From the NCBI GenBank assembly GCA_958510875.1, contig OY294067.1:274146742-274210741 (forward strand): a stretch of 64,000 nucleotides of DNA, given 5' to 3'. This document shows, in pieces, positions 44,601-53,689 of the stretch (position 1 is the stretch's first letter; each line of letters begins with the position of its first letter). Source of the stretch: Endomychus coccineus. Taxonomy: Eukaryota; Arthropoda; Insecta; Coleoptera; Endomychidae. Made by a program: the position numbers and the translations under genes. Under the pieces are notes generated by a model, which saw nothing but the letters and a program-made list of their open reading frames with translations, had not been told where the DNA came from and searched no databases.

Positions 44601-45829
44601 GTAATAGTCAGAGCCAGAGCGATATTGACGGTCTGAACATTAACCCGATGGCACTATGGTTTATCGTTAGAGGAAGGTTCAATGATCAATTCATCTCACA
44701 GACCGAATTTTCCCCGGCTGCTAGATCTCGAGATACAGCATCCGCATTTTTTTTTAACTGGAGGTTAACCCTTTCCAAGTTGCGATTACTTCAAAAGCAT
44801 ACCATTCTTATACATTTCCACCATGTGCCATCATTTTTTATCGTGTCCGTTTATCAGGCCGACCAGTTAAAATTGAACCGAAAATGGACTGCAAGTTAAC
44901 CTTCCCAAACCTGGTGGAAAATGTTCATTGCTGTTGACAATTGTTAACATACCCTATGCCATCAAAAGTTATCGGTACATTTCCGAGTAATTGGCCATTA
45001 TTTGGACCAAAAATGTTTCTTTTTTTCGTTTTGTGGATGAAACTTGCGGGTTACAAGGTAACATGATGACACCATATTAAATAACTTTATTGGAGGTCAA
45101 ATAAAGATTTAAAATTGTTGCCATCACTCCTTGCCTATTTCAACCCCCCAAAACCCTCTAAAACCACCCCCCAAAAAAATATAAATCATATGATAATATG
45201 ACCAATTTCATGATAAATTAGTCAATTATTGAGACTCTGGCTGGGTTTAAAATCGAAACGGCTCTTTTTTATTTTGCCGGATGATTTTAGGGAGTTTAAG
45301 GGGGTTGAAATAGGCAAGTAGTGATGACAATAATATTGAATCTTCATTTGACCTCCAATAAAGTTATTTAACATGGTGCCATCATGTTACCTTGTAACCC
45401 GCAAGTTTTATCCACAAAATGAAGAAACATTTTTGATCCCAATAATGGCCAATTACTCAAAAATGGACCGATAACTTTTGATGGCATAGGGTATGTTAAC
45501 AATTGCTAACACCAGGGAACATTTTCCACCAGGTTTGGGGGGTTAACTTGCAGTCCATTTTCGGTCGTCCTGATAATCGGACACGATAAAAAATGATGAC
45601 ACATGGTGGAAGTGTATAAGAATGGCATGCTTCCGAAGTAACCGCAACTTGGAAAGGGTTAACCTCCAGTGAAAAAAAAAATGCGGATGCTGTATCTCGA
45701 GATCTAGCAGCCGGGGAAAATTTGGTCTGTGAGATGAATTGGTCATTGAACCGTCCTCTAACGATAAATCATAGTGCCATCGGGTTAATGTTCAGACCAT
45801 CAATATCGCTCTGGCTCCTAGACTATAAC
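44601..45829. repeat. 1.2-kb foldback element with about 570-bp arms
   Basis: The left arm about 44601-45175 and right arm about 45275-45829 are inverted copies. Matches include AGAGCGATATTGACGGTCTG / CAGACCATCAATATCGCTCT, GATCTCGAGATACAGCATCC-type words, TTAACCCTTTCCAAGTTGCG and its complement, ATCAAAAGTTATCGG / CCGATAACTTTTGAT, and GCGGGTTACAAGGTAACATG and its complement. I judge the arms to match at well over four fifths of positions. The loop of about 100 bp is AT-rich. No transposase is legible. A frame of 110 codons in the left arm (44567-44899) has a matching minus-strand frame in the right arm (45543-45746), sharing WRLTLSKLRLL and ILIHFHHV. Confidence 0.9.
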
Positions 45830-46602
45830 GAAGGGTTGATGGAAGATATTTTGAGTATCAATTCCTTCCAAACTATTAATTATTATTGTAACTGATTTGA
45901 TGCCAATATCAATTTAGAATTGACGATAATTTAAATGATCCTACGTTGAAGTAATCTTGTATCTATTTATTTATTTATGGAACGTTGCTAAGAATTCAGA
46001 ATTATGAATTCCATTTCGACAATAACAATTATTACGGAGTTTCAATGTGGATACATTTCCGGGTAAAATATATACTGGATAAAATTATCATAACTTTTCA
46101 AATAAATAATTCAGGTCTATTATAGGTACTGTATAATTTATCAGTTTCTAAAATGTCATTAGTAAACTACTTATTTATCTTGTTGAGATTCATGCTGAGT
46201 CTAGATCTTTTAGAATTTGAACGATTCTCCAGAATGTATTCTCATTAAACATCTATATATTTCATAATTTTCCTCTCAAATCTTTGGAATGCTATTAATC
46301 ATCAGATTACAAGCTCAATCTTGGCGGAATATTTTGTGTAAATACTAATTTTGGAATTTCCGATCTGCAACATTCACCTGAATTAATCATTATAATAATT
46401 AAACGGGAACGTACGACAAGCAGTGACAATCTCAATATCAGCTTAAACTTGAAGAATAACTTCTTTGGGAATTCCTACCAAGAACCCACTTCTTAATTAA
46501 TTTTCATCTTGTCTGAATGATCTATCAATTAAATTTGTGTTTATCGCCGTACGCATTTGATAATTTGCAAATCGTTTCTTGTTTTTCTCGCTATAAATAT
46601 AA
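45830..46602. other. No gene recognised
   Basis: AT-rich sequence lacking motifs; it ends at the TA target site of the next mariner. Confidence 0.5.
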
Positions 46603-46604
46603 TA

Positions 46605-47696
46605 CGAGGGCAAGGTGAAAAGTGTCTAAAAAATTAAACAGATGGCGCCACAATTGAAAATTCCATCTGACATATGTGATGTACCGACTTCAAGTATAAC
46701 GCATTGAAATTTTCACACTGACATGTCATTCAGCTCTGTTTTGACACACATCAAAAGCAAGCGACCTTGAAGATTTTTGTAAACATGGAAAAAAGTGAAT
46801 TTTGCGTCTTGATTGAACATTATTCGATACATGGAAAACACATTACGCATCACCATCGATTGGAATAACTCACAAGTGGTTCATTGATTTTCATTGTGGT
46901 AGTATGGCCATAAAGGACGCCTTACGTCATGGTGGTCCAATTGAGGTTACAACGCCAGGAATCAACGATACAATCCATGGTATTATATTGGACGATCGGC
47001 GAGTTATAGTGCACGAGATTTCTGAGGCTATGAGAATCTCAACCGCGCGACCGTGTGAAAACTTTAGAGAAGTGTTTGGCGATGTTCAAGCGCGATAAGG
47101 ACTTCATGCGACGATGCATGGAGCTATCACAACATACCAGAGACCAAAGAACTATCAAACAGTGGACTCCTCCTGCTGAATCGAAGCCGAAAAAGGCCAA
47201 AGTCGGATTACTGACCAGCAAAGTCATGGTGACATTGGGATGCACACGGTATCGTCCATATCGATTATCTTGAAAAGAGCAAAACGATCACCGGCGTATA
47301 TTATGCAGAGGTGTTGGATCAATTCGACGCCAATTTGAAGCGAAAGCAGCCGCATTTGGCAAATTATTAAGTGCTCTTCACCAGGTCAATGCACATGTCT
47401 GCAATAGAAATGGCAAAATTGCATGAATTTCGCTACAAATTGGTTCGTCACTCACCATATTCTCCAGATGTGGCTCAATGCGATTTCTATCTATTTCCAC
47501 ACTTGAAGAAATGGCTCGGCGAAAAGAAATTTGGCTCCAACGATGAGGCCAATGCTGGAACAAACGCCTATTTCGAAGAATTGCCAAAATCGTATTATTG
47601 GAAAGGGATCGAAAAATTTGAAAAACGTTGGACGGAGTTTTGACCAAATAAATCATTTCTCATTTCATTTTACAGGAACTTTTCACCGCGCCCTCG
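46605..47696 (+). mobile_element. Mariner, irritans type, internally deleted
   Basis: The termini CGAGGGCAAGGTGAAAAGT (46605) and ACTTTTCACCGCGCCCTCG (to 47696) are inverted repeats flanked by TA (46603-46604, 47697-47698). The length of 1092 bp is about 190 bp short of the copy at 15382-16665, through several internal deletions. The element lies opposite in orientation to that copy. Confidence 0.95.
46786..47643 (+). pseudogene. Mariner transposase (DD34D), deleted and frameshifted
   Basis: ATG at 46786 opens MEKSEFCVLIEHYSIHGK. The helix-turn-helix region is shortened. GPIEVTTPGINDTIHGIILD and VHEISEAMRIST follow (46945-47045), then CLAMFKRDK. The first aspartate survives out of frame as DAWSYHN (family DETWIHH). 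KPKKAKVGLLTSKVMVTL follows, then KTITGVYYAEVLDQFDANLK (47285-47340). The second aspartate block is changed to HQVNAH (family HQDNAPAH), so it is lost. The C-terminal frame 47371-47643 keeps YSPDVAQCDFYLFPHLKKWL with the third aspartate, and ends YYWKGIEKFEKRWTEF, stop 47641-47643. Loss of a catalytic residue plus frameshifts make it inactive. Confidence 0.85.
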
Positions 47697-47734
47697 TATA
47701 CCACAAGCACTCATTCATCCTACAGTGTGATCGA

Positions 47735-47960
47735 AATCTGAACTGACTGGGCATTCTTGATGACCCAGGTTGTAATAGATGGAGAGGCGAACGATACTGC
47801 CTTTCACTTCCTAGGAAAATTCCCAGCACTGACATATCTTGAGCCGAAACACCTCGATAGAGCGTACAAGCAAGCCGTCTGAGGCCATGATCACATTAGT
47901 CCAAACAGTATTCTCGTCTTTGGCGTCTTTGGTCTTGTTCCAAGGGGCCTACAATGAACC
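47735..47960 (+). pseudogene. LINE ORF2 C-terminal tail fragment
   Basis: One frame reads NDTAFHFLGKFPALTYLEPK, then HLDRAYKQAV, a stop, and ISPNSILVFGVFG. This matches the zinc-knuckle tail of insect LINEs with RNase H (family: C..CGEEEETA.H.L..CPAL...R...LG.AY), with its cysteines lost. It is an orphan tail, probably of the same family as the RNase H pieces at 51.6 and 57.3 kb. It begins about 40 bp after the mariner. Confidence 0.6.
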
Positions 47961-48210
47961 CAATCAAACGGTCTAGGTAGACGCACGATTTTTGAAGTGA
48001 AAACTTCTTTAGGCGCGTTGAGCTATTTCAGATGAGGGTAAAACCATGAGTCCGTCACGAGCAGTCACGCTGTAGCTATATGTATTAGGTATTATGTATA
48101 CTACCGTCTGCGCAACTACTTGGTCGGGCGTCATGCAGTCTCTCTATACGCTTACACACGTGTGCATATCTGAGTCGAATACTCGACGTTATACATTTAC
48201 TGAATCCTTG

Positions 48211-48451
48211 GTCCTCGTGCAGACGAAAGTTATATTTATATTGAACTTATTAATTGTACATTGTGTACGTAGTATCGTATCTACGTGCAAGGTTTTAAAT
48301 ATTGTGAATATAATTCATGTCATAAGAATATAACATTAGTGATGTGTATATTTCACAACTGTCAGCATTTCAAATAACAATTACATACATTTTTATACTT
48401 AATAATAAAAAACGTATTATGAGCGGTACAATCCCTGTAAAGAGTATGAAT
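48211..48451 (+). repeat. Repeat modules A-B, forward copy
   Basis: Module A (48211-48349, GTCCTCGTGCAGACGAAAG to GATGTGTAT) is followed by module B (48352-48451, AACTGTCAGCATTT to GTAAAGAGTATGAAT). The reverse-strand copy at 48857-49095 has the same modules in the order B-A, so the two copies are circular permutations of each other. Confidence 0.85.
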
Positions 48452-48532
48452 GTAACCTGATAGCAATTATAATAAATACATATTATTTTATTTTCAAAAC
48501 ATATTATTTATTGATATCTACATGTTAAACAG

Positions 48533-48598
48533 CATTGGTCCGAATTGAAGATGTCTACGGATGGTGGTAAAAGAAAACATCTTCAATTCAGACCAATG
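48533..48598. repeat. Inverted repeat, 22-bp arms
   Basis: CATTGGTCCGAATTGAAGAT (from 48533) pairs with ATCTTCAATTCAGACCAATG (to 48598) around a loop of about 20 bp. It lies midway between the two permuted A/B copies. Confidence 0.85.
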
Positions 48599-48856
48599 AA
48601 CAAATAATCTAAAAAGAAACGCAAAATGTAAACATATAAACATTTCCGTCAAATGTCAGTATGATCGTAAATTACACCACAAATAATTATTTGAAATAAA
48701 ATTTTGCACTTTCGTATTGATAGTATTAAAAAAAACTTCAAGACGATACTCACTATTATATTTGATGCTGTTATCCAACATTCGAACAATGAAAATAATA
48801 AACTAGATATAACACAACCTCATCAATGTGTAGTACACATTCAAAAGTTCTAAATT

Positions 48857-49095
48857 ATACACATCACTAATGTTATATTCTTATGACAAGAATTATATTC
48901 ACAATATTTAAAACCTTGCACGTAGATACGATACTAAGTACACAATGTACAATTAATAAATTCAATAAAAATTAAACTTTCGTCTGCACGAGGACCGATT
49001 CATACTCTTTACAGGGATTGTACCGACCATTATACGTTTTTTATTATTAGATATAAACATGTATATAATTGTTGATTGAAATGCTGACAGTTATG
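48857..49095 (-). repeat. Repeat modules B-A, inverted and permuted copy
   Basis: On the minus strand module B (49095 down to 48998) precedes module A (48995 down to 48857). The B-A junction reads AGAGTATGAATCGGTCCTCG, while in the forward copy A begins after ATCCTTG. Identity with the forward copy is high, with scattered differences. Confidence 0.85.
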
Positions 49096-49259
49096 AAAAC
49101 TAGAGAAAAACTAATTATATAAATTTTCTTTTAAAAATAATAAAATTGTAATTTCGGATGCTACAACGAGACAACAAGTCCATACTAAACTCCGTAGACA
49201 ATAGTATCTGTTGCATAGGATGTCTTCGTTGATTGTCATAATGCTGAGCAACAAAATTT

Positions 49260-49560
49260 CGTCAGGCAGAAGTTGCATAAAATGAGAACCGAAGATACGG
49301 GTGGATTACCAATACCTTACGAGTTAATTTTAGTTCTTAACCAACCATACATGATAACTAATAACATAGATGTTGGGGATGGATTGTCCAATGGCACTGT
49401 CGGAAAATTGTGTCATGTAGAAAGAGATGATACTGATGGAGTTATACGAATTTGGATGAAATTCCAAAAATAAATTGGCTACTTCATAATGTCAGTTTTC
49501 ACTTGTCAGCTGTGCTCGGAAACTGCCCTTATTTTTTTCAATTCTACGTCCGCAAACTTT
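49260..49560 (+). pseudogene. Pif1/Helitron-type helicase, C-terminal scrap
   Basis: The frame 49273-49473 reads GGLPIPYELILVLNQPYMIT, then NNIDVGDGLSNGTVGKLCHV. This matches the segment of Pif1-like helicases (family LP..L.LK.GA.YMI..NID...GL.NG..G.L) just before the last helicase motif. The Walker motifs and everything upstream are absent. Such helicases are carried by Helitrons and also exist as host genes. The isolated fragment in a transposon-rich region suggests a Helitron or a processed scrap. No Helitron 3' hairpin or CTAG end was identified. Confidence 0.65.
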
Positions 49561-49683
49561 TTAAATAAAAATATTTGAAATAAACATACAATACTTCATA
49601 TTGTATGTCTAACAACATCAAAAATGTTTTATCCTCATCGACTGAACCACAAAACAACCTTCTATGGTCAGAAGTATCTCAGT

Positions 49684-50200
49684 TCTAATTCTTTCGAATG
49701 GATTGAAATTTCAAATGCAAACAAATGAGCTTACGTAACAGAAAAACGAATTGCTCCTGAAACATTCAACGCAATAAAAAAATTCAATTCACCCGAAACC
49801 GGCCATTTATTAACTGCTAGCCTGGCACAATTCAAACGATTAAATCAATGTAGAAATGTAGACGGATCCCATTATTTAATATCGGAGCGTGACGTATATC
49901 AATACAAGCATGATCATTGTATACAAAGGCGGTAATATAATGTAAATCGAATGAAGTTGATTTGAATAAAGCGAAGCCCTTTCCGGAATGTGTTTAGCGA
50001 CATTATTTGAATTGCCGGTGTGTCCGAGAATTTCAATAGGAATTAGCAAGTGTACATATTCAACAATTTTTCTTTCCTTTTGCTGTTATCATTTAATTTT
50101 TCATCTTTTTTTGCTTATTTTCTTTAAAATATAGCTCTGTATGACTTTGTGTGAAAAGACGTCACAGTTACTGAAGGTTAAGACGGAGTGGGGGAGTTAC
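49684..50200. repeat. Diverged direct repeat, copy 1 (partner at 52.9 kb)
   Basis: Aligns with 52904-53430. Shared words in order: TTACGTAAC/TTGCGTAAC, ATTCA...CCGA(A/G)ACCGGCCAT, GCACAATT, ATATCGGAGC(G/A)TGACAT-like, AGGCGGTAA, TTTGAATAAA, GTGT(C/-)CGAGAATTT-like, GTGTAC, and finally AAGACGGAGTG at 50179 (53416 in the partner), at nearly the same offset (495 and 512 bp). No protein motif. Confidence 0.7.
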
Positions 50201-50602
50201 TCGGGAGGAGCAATTACTCCATTTGCTACGTTCACTGCGTCTTTCGCGTAAGCCGATCATGAGCGCGAGCCGCAGTTTGTATAGTTGGTTGATTCACCGA
50301 ACAGTGCGCGAAACAAACAAATAGAGTCGAATATTTAGACGAACTGCTCTGTTCAATAGCTCGAAAACGGTTTCAGGTACGACATTGAATTTTAATGCCA
50401 GTAAATTTAGAGGGTCATATCTAGTTTTACTGGAATTTCAAGTAGATTGCATTCAACATTTAGTCGCCACATGTGAACATACCTTCTGTCATATAACCCG
50501 ATTCACGAGCCGACTTCTTTCTCTACGCTCACTCTATCATATTTATTGTAATGGGGTTGTGCAGGCTGAAGGGCTAGCATGTTAATTCAGTTCTATTTGA
50601 GA
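50201..50602. other. Locally GC-richer stretch, possible transcribed or promoter region
   Basis: 50160-50380 is markedly less AT-rich than its surroundings and includes a GACGTCAC word and CGCGAGCCGC. It ends in an AG-GTACGA donor-like word near 50377-50383. No TATA-initiator pair or coding motif could be confirmed. Confidence 0.3.
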
Positions 50603-51246
50603 ACTAGGGACCCGCCCCGGCTTCACACGGGTGCAATGCTGATAAATTCAAAGTGCTATAGGGAGAACCGCGGCCTCCGACGCGCTATTTATAGGCACGC
50701 TCCCGCCCGGCCGGCCGGTACCGCCGCAAACGCTACGTCCCGCAATTTTTTGAATCTGTAATATCTTCAAAAATATTCATTTAAATCATATGCTGTAAAG
50801 GGCCATATAGATCTATATTAAATCAACAATGTATTTAAGGTATTTAATTGGATAAGGATTGATGCTGTATTGGTTAAAATCGCTTTGAAAATTAGCCATT
50901 ATTTGTCGTAAAAAGTAAATGACAAAAAAATGGTATTGGGGGATAACTATAAGAGATAGACATATACCATCGCGGAGTTTTCTGTAGACCTTTTCAATGT
51001 GTACAATACTTAGTACATTATTTTGATATATCTCGTAGGGTTCGGCCTGCGTTTGCAATGTAAGCGGAAAAAATGTAATTATTTATGACATTAATGGATG
51101 TTATTATACATATAAACCTTCCTCTTAAATCACTCTATCTATTAAAACAAACCGCATCAAAATCCGTTGCGTAGTTTTGAAGATTTAAGCATACATAGGG
51201 ATATAGGGACAGAGAAAGCGACTTTGTTTTATACTATGTAGTGATG
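50603..51246. mobile_element. Dispersed non-autonomous element, class uncertain
   Basis: It starts ACTAGGGACCCGCCCCGGCT then TCACACGGGTGCAATGCTGA, and ends with ATCCGTTGCGTAGTTTTGAA ... AGGGACAGA ... ACTTTGTTTTATACTATGTAG. I recognise this head and tail as a combination common in arthropod genomes (memory, not searched). A GC-rich core at 50660-50745 contrasts with the AT-rich remainder. It has no coding sequence of its own. Confidence 0.45.
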
Positions 51247-51609
51247 ATGTAGGTTAGTGATTGTATTCAACTGTATCGCTTGTTGCTGTGGTGTCATTTC
51301 TTTTTAATCCTGAATAATACTTTAGTACGCATCTGACGTTCATTTCTCTAGCTACGACGTGATATGAATTGCTCGATGTTCACAGAAAAGTGTGTCCCTG
51401 TATCAATACTTGATAAAAATGAGTCTAACAACATATCAATGGAGTTGGAAAAAAGAATACTTCACGTCCTACTGGGCTTCCATAAATAATAAAAAAGTTC
51501 AACAAATATTTCCAACAATATCTATTAGGAAGGTGATCTGCTTGATATTCTAAATGACTTCGCTGAACACCCAGAAGGAAGCTTTCATTTCTTCTGGATG
51601 CTGTGCATT

Positions 51610-51800
51610 CCGGATGAGTGCCCTGGAAAACCTGTATCTAAGCTACCGAGTTAGGCGCCTATATATCTGTATACTGGCCCTGACGGCCGACCGGCCCTGG
51701 GCTCACTTCGCTCCCATAGGGTGACTTCTAGGATCGCTCTGTAGTGCAGGGAGATCCTGGCCAAATTAGCCAGAAGGAAGAAACTTCAGCTAGTATGGGT
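51610..51800 (+). pseudogene. LINE RNase H domain scrap
   Basis: The reading CALENLYLSYRVRRLYICIL, LTADRPWAHFAPIGVTSRIA and EILAKLARRKKLQLVWVP aligns with the RNase H piece at 57.48-57.68 kb (CAMENLQKNYVNRRIYIF, VTSRLVKKCRD, ELARRNKVQLIWVP). The domain removes the RNA strand during retrotransposition in LINEs that carry it. Only the central part survives, with one stop. Confidence 0.75.
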
Positions 51801-52379
51801 ACCCATTTTACATTGTTAAGACTTATGATTTTGAGGTTCATACTTGTCATTTTGACGTTTCAAGAAAGTGATTACCTTTTTATATTGTGAAATATCCGTA
51901 TTTTCATTGATTTATATCGTACTTTTGATCATATAGTATGTAGCCTATAAACTAGAGAATTTAAAGACTTTTGCCTTAGGCAAATAATAAAATTAGTACC
52001 TTTGTGTTGTTCAACACTTTAACCATATAAAATAACCAACCTGTTCGTAAATAAGCAAACATTAACATAAATTCTTTTAAAGTTCACATTGTTTCTCCAC
52101 TCGCAGAACATATTATATAATTTCTCGTACCTCCCTTAGATTTAACTGGAAGTAAACTGGAAGAAGCTTCCCGAGCTACATTTAATCCATCTTCCAAGTC
52201 GCTTTCATCAGCCATTTCAATAATTATTTTAAATTTCGTTCTTCAAAGATGAGTTTATTTGGATGCTGGCAAACTTTGTCAATTGAAAAACATCCTATTC
52301 AGATTGCTAGAATTTCGAAAAGTCAGACCACTACTTTTTTTCAGATTAGTTCCAAGAAATCACGTTTTATACATTGATA

Positions 52380-52423
52380 TGTCTTCTGATGATGGTTGTG
52401 AGACCGAAACGTACGTAAAGATG
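52380..52423 (+). ncRNA. Hammerhead-ribozyme-like motif
   Basis: TGTCTT before the core pairs with AAGATG after it (6 pairs including two G-T), making stem I. Then come CTGATGA, an extra T, stem II GGTT GTGA GACC (4 pairs, GNRA loop), GAAAC, a GTAC loop and the triplet GTA. Stem III would be the two pairs AAC/GTA-side. This fits the minimal type found in Penelope-like elements. About 57 bp downstream lies TTCATACCTGGGTCAAGAAT, the tag shared with the PLE fragment at 32.36 kb. Confidence 0.6.
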
Positions 52424-52604
52424 AAATTAGTATAAGCACATCTGTTACTGTGACCTATTTCCCGAGAATTTATATATAATTCATACCTGGGTCAAGAATA
52501 ATTATTAAAGTAACTATTATTATAAAGAGCTTTCAATATGGAATACAAAATTATTAGTTATTTACAAAATGCGCAAAAAGTATACGCACCTAATAAAAAA
52601 GGTG

Positions 52605-52656
52605 ATTTTACTTGACTCGTATGGTATTTGATTTTACCATACTCGTCAAGTAAAAT
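52605..52656. repeat. Inverted repeat, 21-bp arms
   Basis: ATTTTACTTGACTCGTATGG and the complementary ACCATACTCGTCAAGTAAAAT (to 52656) pair with two mismatches around a loop of about 10 bp. Confidence 0.85.
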
Positions 52657-52903
52657 TCCACTTTCCTGAACTTGATACGTAATGTACCATTAATGCTCTA
52701 TTGATGTATTTTGCGTTTATTTGTGATTCATATACACTATATCGCTCTGTAAAATGAATTCGTCGTGGATCAGAAAGTAATCCCGTGAAATTTAACACTT
52801 TTTGTCTATAAGTTCCTTGTTCAGATAGATAGTCATCCTCGTTTTATACATTTGAATAAAGTAGTATTTCCTCTTGGCTATCATATTTAACGTTATAGTT
52901 ATT

Positions 52904-53430
52904 TCAATTCCTTCAAATCAATTAAAATTCCAGACGCGAACAGCTTGGCTTGCGTAACGTTGAAATTGATGCTTCGAAATACAAAAATTAATTCAGCCGA
53001 GACCGGCCATCAATTGACTGGTGTAGTCTTGCACAATTTAAATGATCAAATCGATATGAAAAGTCTGGCAAATCTCATTATTCAATATCGGAGCATGACA
53101 TGTGTATTACACAGGCGGTAACACAAAGCTAATAGAATGGTTTCAATTTGAATAAATAGAATGCTTGCGGAATATGAGGTCGGAATTATATGTATGACCG
53201 GCATGTCTAAGAATTTTTATAGCAATTGAGAAGTGTACTCGGTATTCAACGATATTAATTCCTTTATATTGACATTGAATTTGGTTGTACTGCACTATGT
53301 CATACTCGGTTTTGAACGAATAATAATGATAATTGAATATAACTTCATTCATGAAACTGTCAATTGCAATCTCGAATTATTCAGTTTAGTGATGAGGAGG
53401 ATGGAAGCGATTATCAAGACGGAGTGCTCA
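52904..53430. repeat. Diverged direct repeat, copy 2 (partner at 49.7 kb)
   Basis: See the partner entry at 49684. The two copies lie 3.2 kb apart and contain no legible coding sequence. The intervening DNA holds an unclassified element, a LINE scrap and a hammerhead motif. Confidence 0.7.
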
Positions 53431-53689
53431 TAGAGAACGAAGTCGTTTCTTGAATTGGGTTATATGGTAGAAGATATGTTCGCGTATAGCGGCCAGATGG
53501 TAAATTCAATCCACTTGACACAAACTAGATATGATGCTCGAAATTTACTGGCATACAAATTCAAAGTCTTACCTTTTTACGTTTTCGAGTTATTGAACAA
53601 AGCTGTCGGTCCAAAAACTCGCAGATATTCTCTTTATTTCGCGCACTGTAAGGTATCCTGACTGATCTAACTGGTATCCGTCTGGTCAT

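Noticed and set aside
44567..44899. 110-codon frame in the foldback arm as a real gene
   Set aside because: Its partner frame in the other arm follows from the inverted duplication; no family motif and no start or splice support. Kept only as an observation.
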